The notes below the pieces were generated by a model. The model ran no database searches, had not been told where the DNA came from, and saw nothing but the letters and a program-made list of their open reading frames with translations. A stretch of DNA of 64,000 nt from Epiperipatus broadwayi. Its lineage: Eukaryota; Onychophora; Udeonychophora; Euonychophora; Peripatidae. Positions 11,601 through 25,499 of this stretch are shown here, piece after piece. Numbering within the stretch: position 1 is the stretch's first letter; each line of letters opens with the position of its first letter. Where the stretch lies: assembly GCA_028023455.1 (NCBI GenBank), contig JAQFVV010006274.1, forward strand, positions 1,118,001-1,182,000, read 5' to 3'. The position numbers and the translations under genes are program-made.

Positions 11601-14600
11601 AAGATTGTAACTGTTAAATATCATACAATTTAAGTACAAATTAAAATTACCATTCTTTTGTTGGTATATTGCATTTGACATCTGGCAGCTTTAAAAATTA
11701 ATATTCACAATATTTTTACATTATAGTGCTGTATCATCTCTTTAGACTAAATATTATTTATCTGATTCTGCTATATTTGTGTTGTAAGTTAAGATGTGCC
11801 CACATACATACTTCACTTTTGCTTTAAAGAACAAATGATAACAGAGCTGCTTAAATTCACTATAAATGTTCACAATGCTCTGGCTATTACAAATCAGACT
11901 TATATGCTATGCATTTGTTCCCAACATTGCTTGAAAGTGAAATAATAAATAGTCTCTAACCACCCATGGTGCAAAGCAAAATAAAATTTATGGGGAGAAT
12001 TGTCTGCCCGAAACTAAATCAAAATCATCCATGAATACTTTAAGTGGGAATAATATATCATGGTGAGAGAAGTAAACATATACAAAATTGAAGTGTGGCA
12101 GATAAAATATCCAGGGATCACTATATAATGTGCATACATATATGTGAACCAATCTTTCTTTTAGACATGTATATGAAGCCAATACAGGAAATAGAGTAAA
12201 CTGTCTACAAATTTAAGAACAATAAAATCAACTTACCATATTATTTATATGGTATGTGCACAATGTGTTAGACACACACATATCTTGACTTAACATTAAT
12301 GATTTTGAATACCTTCAGAAGGTCACATTTTTTTGTGTACTAAATTTTAATTATTTAAAATAACTAATCTTTTTTATATTCTTTTTTTTTTTTAAAGAAA
12401 ACTATTTTGGTGAAATTCCTCACCTATTGCAATTTGGGTGGAATGTAGCAAATATTTCATTAAACATTCCTCCGTATTGTAATATTTTAAATTATTTTTT
12501 TTTTTGTAGCTTATATAAAAAATGTATTTTCTATTTAGTATATTTAAGTTTTGGAATGATTGTTATTAAAAAAAAATAATATTTGACGTTTATAAAATAT
12601 GAAAATATCTAAAGAAAGTTCTTAATTAAGACAATAGAGCATACCACCATTGGACGTAATTTACCTATTCAAAAAGAATAATAATATTAGATATTAGAAT
12701 TTTATATTATTAAAAGAGTGTTATATTTAGGATTAGTTGTCATCAAAGAAAGGAAAAATTCTAAAAGTTAAATTATTTATTGTTATTAAAATTTTAAAGA
12801 ATATTTTATTTACAATTTTTCACAAAAGTATTTTTTTTTTTTTATCCTGTAGAAGCTGTTACTGATTGCAATAACAAACTTTCAAAGAACTGTATTTTTA
12901 AAAATAAAATGTTTTCAAAGTTATTCCCCTATTAGTCATATAGGTTTTGGTTTAACAATATGTTTTTTATAATAAGATTACATCATAATCATAATTTATA
13001 AACCAGTTACTGAAAATCACATTTTTCTTTTATTTAACCATAGGCTAAAATAATCTAATGTGCTCAGCCATTTACAAATTCTCATTTTTAAGCCACCTCC
13101 TTCATAGCTTTGTCATAACAATAGTACTGTCAATCACGCAAAAAGATCCATATTATGCTAATATTTTTAGGTTTTTAAAAAATTAGTATGTTACAATTGT
13201 AGCATCAGAAAAAAGAATAACACCATTGTACATTATAATGTAAGTTATAGATACACTTTGAAACAACGTAGAAAAGTAGCAATCACAATGCTATCAAAAC
13301 AGCCTAAAATGTCAAACTCTGAATATTCACATCACAATTTTACCTTAAAAATGTTAAAACTCTTTAAGGAGAAAGATTGATCGAAAACTAAATGAGTCTT
13401 TTAAAACTAAATTTTGATTATTGAAATCACAGAAGTGATTTAAAAACTTTAGGAGGAAAAGAGAAACAAAATTTAAGAAAACTGATTTCTTTTATCTCTC
13501 AAATATTTAAAAATATAAACTATTTTACGCACCTCTAAATTTTAAAATAAATTTCATGTGTTTAAAAAATATTCAAAGCATACCCCAATATAACAAACAC
13601 ATTGAGTTAAATCAGATATTTTAAAATATAAATATTTAAATTAAGTTAATACACAAGATAAATACCTCTAAATTAAATTATAAATTGAGATCTTTAAATA
13701 TAACTGGCTTGTGTTAGTAATAAAAGTTTATCAAATAGTTCATAAAATAAATTAACAGGTTACCTTATGCCTAAGATATGACCAAGCAAATATTGTTTTC
13801 TATAAACGTGGAATTTTATTTATATACCTACATTTTTGAAAAGAGTTCTTTGGTGATTTATTAATAGTATTTCCATGTACAATTTTTCAATCTTGTTCAC
13901 AATTGGGTTATGTGTCCATGTGGACTTTGTCTTGAAAATTGCATCCCTTTCATGGTTGAGATGCTTGTTTATTTGACTACAATTTAATGTGAATATAATT
14001 GGCACTGAATTTGACCAACTTCAGTAAGAAGAGTCCGACATCTTGATAGTTAAGAGCTTTACGACAAAATTATTTCTGAGTCCGCCTTTTTATGTTTTTA
14101 CTGACTTCGCAAAACACTTTTTTTAACTGACAAGCCAGCAATTATTTTAATTGTCCATATTTATAAAAATTCTTTAACTAAACAAGCTTATATGTTTGTA
14201 GATGACGTGGCCATCTTAATTCCTAAAAATATGTTTTAATTTATATTTTAGATAATTTTTAAAGAATTTTAATTAATAACAATCCAAGCTAATTGAGGAA
14301 AAATTTTATGGATTAGTATTCAATTAAGCTTTATTCCTATAATATAAACTTTTAAAACAGATTTATTTGAAATAAATTAGCTGTTTTATTTTTTTAAAAC
14401 TAAATTTAAATTATGGATGTGTGTGCTTATATTAAAAAAAAAACAATACAATTTATGAAACCCGAAATTGATTTTCCATTGCCAAGTACTATATTTTTAA
14501 AATAAGTTATAGAATGAAATATACTGCTATCTATCCCAATATATATTGTACCCTCACCATCAAGTAAAATAAACATAAATGAAATAAAATAAATGCTCCA

Positions 14601-17279
14601 GCTAAAACTTTCAATCTTAACATAATAAAATCAAATACAAATAATATCTTACGATAATTTTGACCAATAAACTAGCTCAAATTGATAATAATAAAAAATA
14701 TAGTTCGATTTAAATAAATAATAATATGATAATATAATAATAATCATGAGACATATGGACTACATTGAGCATATATCCCAAAAGATACAATCTCAATGAT
14801 AAGAACACTATCCCCCTTTTATTTCAAGTAATAGTATAAAACCATAGCATTTTAAGACTTTTAAGAATATTATAAATAATCAAATATAATATTAATAAAT
14901 AAATTCTAAAAATTCTGTTATTAAAATATAATTATCTTAGGTTCTTTAAATAAAATCTCTAATTAATTTACAATCTCCTGTAGCCAAGTATTATGATAAA
15001 GGATTTTGTATCATTTCCTAACTACACCTAAACAACAACAACAATAATAATAATAATAAATAATACTCCTATACTTAATCTAACTAACATTTGGTACAAT
15101 ATTTACTACTCAATCTGGTCACTAATAATAATAATGATAACAACAATAATATGCCTATTTTCTCATTTCTCATATGGCATATTATAAGTATGATATAATC
15201 TGAACAATATGTGGCAACAAAAATATACTTAATTATATGTCAGTATTTTTAATAATAAATTATGACTAAAAATAATCTTATATAATTTTGATGTATCATA
15301 TTCTGATAAAAATAATTAATATTGTTTAAATAAATAAATCATTTAAAATTAGAATGTGCAAAATATGTAATATGTTTAGTAAATCCTGTGGTGATAAATA
15401 GATCAATAATAACAGGACAAGAAGTTTATAACAACAACTGTAACAAATTTATTCTATATTAGAAAAACAATTAAGTATAAAAATATTTACAATTTTTATA
15501 AAAATAACTGACAAATATTATATTAAAATTATTTTAAAAAAATAGACAATTTCAATTAAAAGAAAAATTGAATTTACAGATTTTCAATCTCAAAAATTAT
15601 TAATGTATAAGCCTTCACTCCGGCTTAGGACTTTTTATTTAGAAATACTTATCATGTATTAATTATTCAAAACAGTTTATTATGCATCGTACAATATTAT
15701 ATTAAACTTATCTCTAGATCAATGAGTAATCAATATCATTTTACTTTATATAACAAAATACATCTAGCATAAATTTTATGAACCAAGACATATTATTAGA
15801 TTTATTCTAGGTTAATGAAAAGTAAATTAATAAACTATGTTTATTCATGTACTAAATAATAATAATTTGCTTGGCACCATTTTAATTTTATGATGTGTTT
15901 CATGTTCAAAACTTAAAAATAAGAAAATAAATAAAATATAAGCATTCATCATACACTAATATACTTCATTTGATGTTTCACTGTAAAAATATGCATTGCT
16001 TTACAAAAATGTTGTCAATTGATGAAAAATCAAAAGTATCAAAACATTTGAAAAATATAAGTTAGTAATAGTTATGATACTTTTATCATCCAATATATTT
16101 AAAAAAATATTTAGGAAAAATTACGATTCCTTTGTTATATTCACCATCAACATTATGCATTCAACATCATTTATATTTTTTCACAATACCAAAAACCTAT
16201 CTTGTCTTCTTCTAAACAAATCATATTTTCTAAAATTATCCATTATTCATCCTTCAAAAATACTAGTCTACATGATGTTTTGCTAATGAAATTCAGATAA
16301 GCGATGCAATACATAGGACACGAAGGAATAACTACAATAAAGACTCAATAGTATAAAACAATTCAATAAACCTCATGGAAATCAGTGTGACAAAACAACA
16401 GGTACGACTTCATTTAATACCTTTAAAAATAATGTCTAGGCTTTCTTTTGAGCACTTACAGACTAAATATAAAGATTAAAACACTGACCATAGAAATAAA
16501 TACAAAGTACAGGGCTACATTAACTGTATTTGCATAATAACTTCTTAGATATAATATAGGCTAATTATCCTATCTTATTATCACATTCTACTATATAAGT
16601 ATTCAGAGTTTCATTATTCTACCCCCCTGCCACTACCATTTAAATAATTTCAAAATAGATTTAGACAATTCAACATTGTAAAATAACTAAGCAAATTTCC
16701 CAATAATAAACAAAGTTACATAATACTTTATCGAACCATAACTATTACAAGAAAAGGTTTCACACAAAAATTTATCTCAAATGAGATTTGATTTTAAAAT
16801 ATTTATTCAATATTCATATTTTGAAAATAAATATATGGTTTATCTAGCAAAGAATCATATAAAGTTATGATCATTTTACAAAGTTATAATGAACTTTATA
16901 ATATAATAAATAAAAAATAAATATATGCATATTTTTCATAGCTTATATCTCTTAATAAAAAATCTATATGTGCTATTAACTCACACATCCATATGTTCAT
17001 GTAACATAAGATAAACATTTTTTAAAATCTCCAAAAAAACTTTAAGAAAAAAAATATACATTATATAATTATCATAATTTAAATTTACTATGTGATTTTA
17101 CTATTTGCAAATCACATTTTTCATGTCTTCTGGTGCAGTTTTACATAAAATATAAGAATTAAAATACCATGCATACTACATACAGTGTACACTAATGCAC
17201 TTCAATAAAAAAATGTTCTCAAAAAAAAAAAACTTAAGAAAATTATTAAAAGATTTGTTAAAAATATTAATATTGTTAG
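8677..17279. other. AT-rich non-coding DNA
   Basis: About 8.6 kb without a gene, tRNA or structured element that I can support. It has short (TA)n and (AAT)n runs (for example near 9326, 10506, 15041) and many homopolymer tracts. Open frames here are short and low-complexity and look like chance. Confidence 0.6.
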
Positions 17280-17450
17280 GGTTGGTTGTTGTTGTCGACA
17301 TCCACACCGTTGGATGGCGCGATTTTTATGCTAAAACACATAATAATGCTGTTTACGCGGCCGAACATTTGACAGCCGTGTTTACGTGTAGTTCAATAAT
17401 TCTGCTGTACTGCACATGACAGAACGCTCTATCGCATCGCAGTAAATTAT
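17280..17450. other. CpG-rich patch, possible promoter or first exon
   Basis: Around ten CpG sites fall within about 170 bp (clusters such as GGCGCG and TACGCGGCCG) in DNA where CpG is otherwise scarce. No TATA box, known motif or repeat partner was found. It could be a host promoter, a 5' exon or a remnant of a GC-rich element. Confidence 0.3.
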
Positions 17451-17964
17451 TTCTTCTGAATCACACATTTCAAACTTTTTTAGGGTGTAGTGTGAGGGTG
17501 TGTTAATTTAAGTAATGAAATGTTGTTATTTTTATATTAATTTTTATTGAAAATTTTTTTAAATCACACGATTGAAGTATTTGATAATTACCGGACTGTT
17601 TAGGCACTTCTGTAGTGAAATTTTCAGGTGCAAAACATTGTACAAGGGTATGTTTGAACGTATTCGTAAGTAGTTAATGCGTTTACTCGAGAACCTCCAC
17701 GAGAAAATAATAGTAATGGGCATCTTTATGTATTTAATTTGTTCCTATTATTTGGGATAAAGTTTATTTAAAAATCTTTTACCCCTTTTTTTTTCTAAAT
17801 ACAATACCAAAATTTATTTTTACAATTGTTTTAAGTTTTGACTGAAACTAAAAGTTTGAAAAGTTATTTATCACAAGTTTAATATTTGATGTTATTTTTA
17901 TTAAAAATGAGTTTTAAAGTTAGTGTGTGTTATTTTTAAACCTTTCTAAAGTTGTTGTTTATCT

Positions 17965-19360
17965 TTAGAGCAAAAAAAAAAAATTTGTCAAAACTTTTAT
18001 TTTTGTCGATGTTAGTTTTTAAAGAAATCGGCAAGTAAAAAAAAAAAAGGCCTCTAAGTTTTAACTTTGTTTTTTAAAACCAAACTTTGTCAATGTTCTT
18101 TTTAATCGTTTATCAATTTGTGGTACTACCCAATTTGTTTATCTTACTTTAAAGAAATTTTTATTAGGCTAAACAAAGATTACATTTTATAAAAGGACAA
18201 TATTAATGGGGAAAAAAACAAGGTTATACAATTGTTTTTTTAAAAGAGACTCATTGTTGTGATAGTTTTTGTTATGTTAAGTTTTTAGGAAACTGTAGTA
18301 ACTTCCAAGTCTCCTCAATTATGAATTTTGAAAATAGGAATTGATCTCTTGATTTTATCTTTTGCATAGATTACAAGAAGCATGAGTTTTGATCTGGTTG
18401 AAGCTGGTTATATATTAACTAACAACTCGCGTATCAGATTGAATAAGTGATAAAAATTGAAACTCTTATTATAGGAAATGTTTTTTTTTAATACATTCTA
18501 TTTGAGATTTTATTCTTGTAATATGGGGTGGGTGGGAGTGAAGCTTAATAAGTTTTATTTTTGTTAATGTTAAGTTTATAAAAAAAAAACCCACATTAAT
18601 CCAAAAAAAAAAGCCAACAAAGTTTAAAATTTGATAGTGTTCATTATTTGTGTAAACCCCCCTCCCCCCCGAAAAAAAAAAAACCTTAATAACTTTGATC
18701 TTGTTGATAATTGTTTTATATAAAAAAAAAAAGCCAACCAAATAAAACTTTGTTTGTATTATTTATTTATGTATCCGAAAAAAAATTTAAAAAAAAATTG
18801 CCATTCCCCCCCAAAAAAAAGCCTACCAGGTTTAAAGTTTGTGTGATTTATTTGTTACATTTTCATTTACCGTTGTCAAATTCCTTCCACTCCAAACCCC
18901 GACACCATCGATTTCTGCTAAATACACTAATGCTTATTACTACACATACTCGATACTAGAGATTATCTCTAGCACACATATATATATACTTTAATCCTCA
19001 ATTAAATATTATATCTGATTTTTGGAATTTATCATGCACGGAATTAGTCACTTTTCTCTATCCTGTATGTAATATCTTTATAGATATAATAAACACCTCC
19101 AAACTTGCCCTTACTTTTTGATTTTGATTTGTGTAACCCCTCCCCCCCCAAAAAAAAAAAAAGCTTAATAACTTTGAACTTGTTGAGAACTGTTTTAAAA
19201 AAAGCGGTAATCAAAAAAAAAAAAAAAAAAGCTTAATAACTTTGAACTTGTTGAGAACTGTTTTTAAAAAAAGCGGTAATCCAATAAAACTTTGTTTGTG
19301 TTAATTTTTGATGTCAACAAAAAAAAAACCTTTAACTTTTGTGTTTGTTTATATTTCTTT
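17965..19360 (+). repeat. Irregular array of A-tract-headed units
   Basis: At least ten units, each headed by 8-18 A residues and followed by a related 40-100 nt body, often AAGCTTAATAACTTTGAACT or GCCAACCAAATAAAACTTTG. Heads are seen near 17973, 18038, 18580, 18605, 18672, 18721, 18811, 19149, 19215 and 19319. Three A-tracts are preceded by C-runs. The units at 19149 and 19215 are nearly identical. Confidence 0.6.
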
Positions 19361-20879
19361 AATTGTGTACAAAATACTGAAACTTCATCATTTTGTTTAT
19401 ACTACTTTTTAAAAAAAACTGAAAGCCAAAGCACAAATTTCACAATATACCGTAGTATTTTTACAATCTGTTGATTTTATTTTAAATTTATTTATTACTT
19501 GTTAATGTTAATAAAAGTAAATGTTTACAAAAAAATGTATTTGTGTTTTTTATTTATTTTGAAAAACAAAAAAAAAAAAGTCAAAAACAAGTAATTCAAA
19601 ATTCAAAAATCTGCAATTCAAATAGAAAAAAGAAAGGCCTGGGAATGTTCATAATGTATTGTTTTTCAAAAAAACAAAAAACAAAAAACAACGACATCCT
19701 GCGGCATGGATGTTGACAAAACAACAATCTTAGGATTTAACAAATATCAAAAAAATGTAACCTTTACTACATCTTATAACAATTCTAATTGTTAGTATAT
19801 TTTAAAATAAATAATAAAATTTTTAGGTATTCCTTCATTTAACAAGTTCAGTTAATATTCTGAAGAGTTACCATTACTAAGCGGCGAACATTGTCTAAAA
19901 CTTTTTTCTTCTAGCTCTCCTCACCTCGGTACTAAATTCACAAATGAAAAAAAAAAGTCAACTTTTAATATCCAAGCAAATCTGAAACATAATTATTTAT
20001 CCTGCTTCCAAAAGTTATTTAACAGTCTATTTTCTGTCACTTTCTCACAGGTGAAACGATAACTTTCCAAGCCCCTATCGTTTCACCATCAAACCTAATG
20101 AGACACACATCTATGCTAAGTTTGAACCTATTTAAATGTTAATAAATTTAAAATTCGCTCATGTCTGTCTAAACAGCATTATATATTTGCGTGCAAACCA
20201 ACGCTATAATTAGATAGGATTAGGAAAATTATAGCGTACTAAATTGATTTAATATTTCTAAAAATGTTTATTCTATTATTTAAGTTAGAAGTAAATTATT
20301 AATTTTGTTTGTTAATATTGTAATTTCGCATGTGGATACATAATCTGTGCTATATAGAAGAAAGACATGATTTAAAATATGTAAAAGCCATTATCTAAAA
20401 ATAATATTAAATGTCTTTAAAAAATTGTTAAAAGATTTCTTGTTTTAAATATATTTCAGGGAAAAGGTTCCCAAAAATATATTTAAAAGCTATATCAAAA
20501 TATGTTTGTGAATTATTTTAAATAAATATATTAAAAAGGTTTGCGTTTTAAAAAATGTTAAAAGGTTGGTTTTAAATAAAAAGAGTTTCTATTAAATGTA
20601 AGATAAAAATAAAAAGCTGGTCAAGTAATTAAAAGATTTTTGATTGTAAACAAGTGTCATTAACGACCACACCTGGAATTCGTAAAAAGTAAAACTAGTT
20701 CAAAATTTACTAATTAAAATCTCTTTAGATAAGAGTAAGTTATTTTAAAATCTAAATTGGACAATTGTTTGCAACGAAAAATCTTAATTATAATAATAGC
20801 TTATGGAATGTTTCTGACATAAGTTATCTAAGATTTTAAAAATCTGGATTGTAAAATTGAAAAATATTTAATTAAATTC
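19361..20879. other. AT-rich non-coding DNA
   Basis: No gene or element recognised between the A-tract array and LTR-like copy 3. A GGTGAAACGATA / TATCGTTTCACC inverted pair lies near 20050-20085. Confidence 0.5.
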
Positions 20880-23118
20880 CTGAGTTTAGTGAGTCTTGAG
20901 GCGATAGATTCCGATAAGGAAAAGATATAAATACTCTGTATTTTTTTAACAAGAGATAGACAGCCATATTGTTAGTGAGAATTGCAGCCAGTCTTCACAA
21001 TTGTTAATGTTTAATATGTCCGGCTAAAAACGGGCATTTTGTTGCTGTTACTCCGCGGGAGAACGGGGTTTCTCTCGTCGAAATTTCTAAACCACCATCA
21101 TGCCACTAGCAGAGATCAGTCTAACAGAATTGGAAAGATGATGCCGCCCAATCAAACTAAACCAAGTCAACAGCCAAGAACTTGCAGTCCAGATAAATAA
21201 TACCGGTACCGTTTTATTTTTCAAACCGCAGAGCTCTGTGTAATTCTGTGTAATTCTTTATGTAAATATATCTATATAAGTTAGCTAACTCTCTTTTTAA
21301 AATAATGATAAAGCTAAATGTAATCAAAACTTAAATCCATTTAATTAATATTTTAAATATGTCAATTGCTATCAAATTTTCATGTTGTTAAAGTTTAAAT
21401 AATCTGACTTATTTATATTTTCCATTCACTTCAAAGTAAATTATTTAGTTTAAAGTTATATCACTGCGGGTGTGTCTATATTTCTTTGCTTACTTTATTT
21501 TAAATGCTTATTATATTTCATATGCCAATATTTCGAAACCGAGCACTTAATTTCATGTATATTTTAAGAAGATATTATTTGAAAATCTTCGTGTAATTTG
21601 TTTATAGCGTCAACTTTCTGCGCTATTTCGAAATCCTATTTTTTTATTATTTAAAAGATTTAATATGTGAAATGTGGCTTTTTTAATCAACCGTTTAAAA
21701 ATTTAACTTGACAAATTTATTTTAGAATTAAATTTAGCCTTGATCGTATTTATAAGTATATTTGACATTTAAATTCTTAAGTCCATAGAAATATACTTTC
21801 CCTCCTTAAATATTTATTATCTATAAGTAACTTAATAGATCGAGCATGTCAAAGTACAGATGTATTAATATTCCCTTTAGTAGCATAGACATTTATTATC
21901 AAGCTACACCAGAGTTGGTCCCAATTTGATAGAGCTAATATGCTATTAACTCATATTTCATAGTATGAAATATACCATTCTTTGCTTGGTGGATGTGATA
22001 TTATTTTATAAAAATATTCTCATTTTGCTGCTATACGTAGTATACGTATCTTAAGATGGAGCCACGGCATTCCCAGCACATCTTTTATAGGGTAGAGCAG
22101 TAGCAAAGCCTGAGCCAAGGCCAGGTTAGCACGTAAGTCCCCCGCCATTCCTGAACACAATGTTCCTTTTCACGCAGCATTGTGATCGGTTACAGGGTAT
22201 CGGCATTTGTCGCAAGAACCCTGAAGTTATTTCATCTATCTGCAGAGCGACTTTTCCTATTATTGTTTACCTGTGCCATAGCGCATTGGTAAAATCTTAT
22301 TTCAGCCAACTCTCCCACCTTAACATAACGCTTTCAGCATTCTGAAAATTTCTTTCTAAAGCCACGTTCGATCGATCATTACTTGAGCTGGTTTATGCGC
22401 TCGTTATTAAGTCATATATATATATTTTAGTAAATAAATTCCTGATCAAAGTTCAATATAATTATTTATATAACAGCCACCAATATAATAGGATTTGGCT
22501 TAACTAGATTTATAGACATAACGTAGTGATTAAATATGTATCAGTTGTAAAGCAATTCATAAGATGGGTATATGTTAAACCCATTTATGAAAATTAAATG
22601 AAATTATTTATATAAGCTATTTTGAATTGTATATAAAAAGAGAATGTGTTCTCTTATCCACCCAAGGTTTGCGTACGTTCTACGCTGAATGCGATTGTAA
22701 ATAAGTGATATATAGATATGAGTTGTAAATAAATATATAATTAATTTAATGTATTTCGTTCTCTGTCTCATTATTGATCTAATTCAATCCAATTCCAATT
22801 ATTATTTATAGCCTATATATGTGTAAACTATGCATTAAGTTAAATTAGATTAGTGATATATTTTAGTCAATTAAGAACCTCTCTTTTAATTATCAGAGTC
22901 TTATTGCTTCTCCGTGACCTATGTCGGCTATGTGGAAAGAGGTATACTCCATGTAATTTCAAGGGCGGTCATTCATAGGGTCTTGAGTCTTGGAATCCTG
23001 GCTTACGAGTTGAAGTGTGGTCGGACTTGGGATGTCACAGTCCTAGTCTGGTCAGCTTCGGTCTCTTTTGCTTGGATTCTGAATTCTGTTACGCGAATGT
23101 ACAAACTTGACTGTTACA
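20880..23118 (+). repeat. LTR-like repeat, copy 3 (solo, diverged)
   Basis: It aligns with copy 2 at its 5' side (TATAAATA at 20926-20933, then TATGTCCGGC), with copies 1 and 2 at 21170-21830 (ATATGCCAATATTTCGAAACC; TTCCCTCCTTAA), and with their 3' ends at 22940-23118 (GAGTTGAAG..GGTCGGA; CGAATGTACAAACTTGACTG then TTACA). The middle is different. This copy keeps CpG sites where copies 1 and 2 have TG or CA. No partner or coding region adjoins it, so it looks like a solo LTR of a related subfamily. Confidence 0.5.
20926..20933 (+). promoter_or_regulatory. TATA box of LTR-like copy 3
   Basis: TATAAATA, positionally equivalent to 6402-6409 in copy 2. Confidence 0.4.
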
Positions 23119-25116
23119 CAGGATATAATAATTAAAATTATATCATTTAAAAAACATTTGTTTTATATAAGTTCCATTCTTTCTATGCACATGAATTTTT
23201 TTTTCAGGAAGAGATGCATAATTTTCGGTCACCTTTTAATAAGTACGCAAATTAACATGAACAAACACATCTTTTCATTTTTTTTTTAGAACTTATATTC
23301 CAATTAGGTGCGTATAAGATAGCAGATAAATCCTGGTTTTTAAAATATAAAAAGGCATTTATTTCTAGCATAATAATATTCTATTTTTTATTATCCATTT
23401 TTCTTCTTTATAATTCAATTATCACAATTAAGATAGCAGATTTTATTATACCAAAATATTCACATATTTCTAATATAATTTTATGAGCAATTCATAATCA
23501 TTATAACAGCTATCTCTTTAAGATGCTTTATTCCAAAAAAGTTTAAAAATATCACTTGCTTCGAAGATAACTAGTTCTTTCAAAAATATTATAATCTTTT
23601 AAAATAAAAATTCATATAAAATGAGAGAGTAATATATTTTTATAATTCAATCTCAAATATTTTTATAGGTTTAAAAGTCAGTTGTGTTTTAAACTTTTCC
23701 AGTCATTTTTTTTAAATAATATATTTTTTAAAGTTTTTAAATTTATCAACCCAGACTTAATTAAATATATATGGATAATATTCCACTGTGATGCCAAAGT
23801 TCTTTACATAAATAAATATAAAAATTTGCGTATAAAATACAAAAAATTATACTTCTCCATATTCTTCAGTTCTTCACTGCCAACCTCCCCATGCATAAGA
23901 CTACAGGCTTATATTTTGTAATTTACCAATGAATCTTTAACTAAGCTTCAGAATCTTTCACTAGTAGGATATACTTTGAAATTATTCCATCCTTTTTAGT
24001 TAAACAAACTAATAGTATTAAAATCCTTTCAATTTTAAAAAATATATATTTAATTTTAAAATAATTGACTATTAATTAACTGATACTATTTAGAAATAAT
24101 AAATAACAATAAGACTAACTAAATAATAACAATAGTAAGCAATAATTTTAATTACACAGAGTTTTTATATGTGCTTTTTGAAAACAATTTTGATTGGCTG
24201 ATACATTACCTAATTGTAACTTCATTTACATATTTGTCAATTATATACCTTTAAAATGAAAAATAAAATTATGAGGCATCATTTTTGTTTAATAATACAA
24301 GAAATATTTAATTCTAAATTAATTTTATAATTATATTTAAACTAACCAAGTATTTTTAAATAACATTTTAATAATTCTCTACTAATTTAACACATATTTA
24401 ACAAAAATGTATCCATTTTTAGTTTATCTTTACTAATTTTAAATATCTTTAAAAACTAATTAAATAATATTTTATATTTATTTTTATCATATACAAATGC
24501 TTCAATTTTAGTAACAATTTCATAAAGTAATTAAAAAAAACTTTTTTTAAATTCAAGCATGCATTCTCTAGCAGTAGCATCACATGACCATTATTCCAGA
24601 CAGAAATGTTGTAATTTTTTAAAACTCATTGCCTGAAATCACTTAATTACAAAAAATATTATATTAAAGAAAAATATTAAATACAATAATAAAAATTTGG
24701 AATAATAAATTTTGACATTTTTTAACATTACTAAAGTTAAAACATGTAACACATTATAAGAATTAAAACTTTAATAAATAACTTTATGTAATTTAAACAT
24801 AACTTAAAAGAGAAGTGTTATAGCCAATTTGAATATTAAACATTATATTAAAAATTAATGTTTTTTCAATCCTTATTCAACAAAACATTCAATACCTTTT
24901 TAACTTGTAACTATGACCATTTCTTCCTACCATAATATATTAAATTATTATGTGTATATTTTTATAATTTTAAAATTCAGAATAGCATTTATATATTCAA
25001 CCACTTATAGCTTCATATCAATAAATTTTAAGTCCCTATAAACATTACTATGAATTATAGTACTTATATTTATCTTCATTTAATTTTTTTTTTTAAAATT
25101 AGCTTTTTAACACATT
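23119..25116. other. AT-rich non-coding DNA
   Basis: No gene, RNA or repeat recognised. Open frames are short and low-complexity. Confidence 0.6.
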
Positions 25117-25129
25117 CTATCTAATGAAA

Positions 25130-25215
25130 AGGGTACAATATATATATGAGAAGGGACCTAATTCATTGAAACACACCACTATCTCATTATATATGCATAT
25201 ATGAGGGGACCTAAA
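25130..25215 (-). repeat. Possible relative of the ribozyme-bearing fragment
   Basis: Read on the minus strand it has AGGTCCCCTCATATATGC, then a TA-rich run and a second GGTCCC. This resembles the order upstream of the hammerhead (AGGTCCCCTCA at 5617-5627, then ATGTCCC at 5712). The ribozyme core itself is absent; the homology degrades into a TA microsatellite where it should be. Confidence 0.25.
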
Positions 25216-25411
25216 AATAAGTGGAATTGTCTTATTTGTGTGCCTGTTGTATGCTTCTGCTGTTATACAGTTCTCGTAGAAACCTTCTGCATCAATCTGC
25301 CAAATGGCATTGTCATGCAAACTCATGCCTTAGTACATTTTTTTGTAGAGTGCATTTTCTGTATTTATCAACTTTTACAGTGACTGAAAAAGTTCAAAGA
25401 ATGTGAAAGTC

Positions 25412-25499
25412 TGTTTTTCTTTACAGAAACCAGCAGATAAAACTGTTTTACTGCTGGTTTTTCTTTACAGAAACCAGCAGATAAAACTGTTTTACTGCT
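25412..25499. repeat. Two-copy 44 bp tandem repeat
   Basis: GGTTTTTCTTTACAGAAACC-type units with CAGCAGATAAAACTG occur at 25412 and 25456, essentially identical. Confidence 0.85.

Noticed and set aside
17195-17419. 74-codon open frame overlapping the CpG-rich patch
   Set aside because: Its N-terminal half is A-rich low complexity and no splice or domain evidence supports translation.
19861-19900. CTGAAGAGTTACC resembling a hammerhead core
   Set aside because: Stem II does not close and GAAA is absent.
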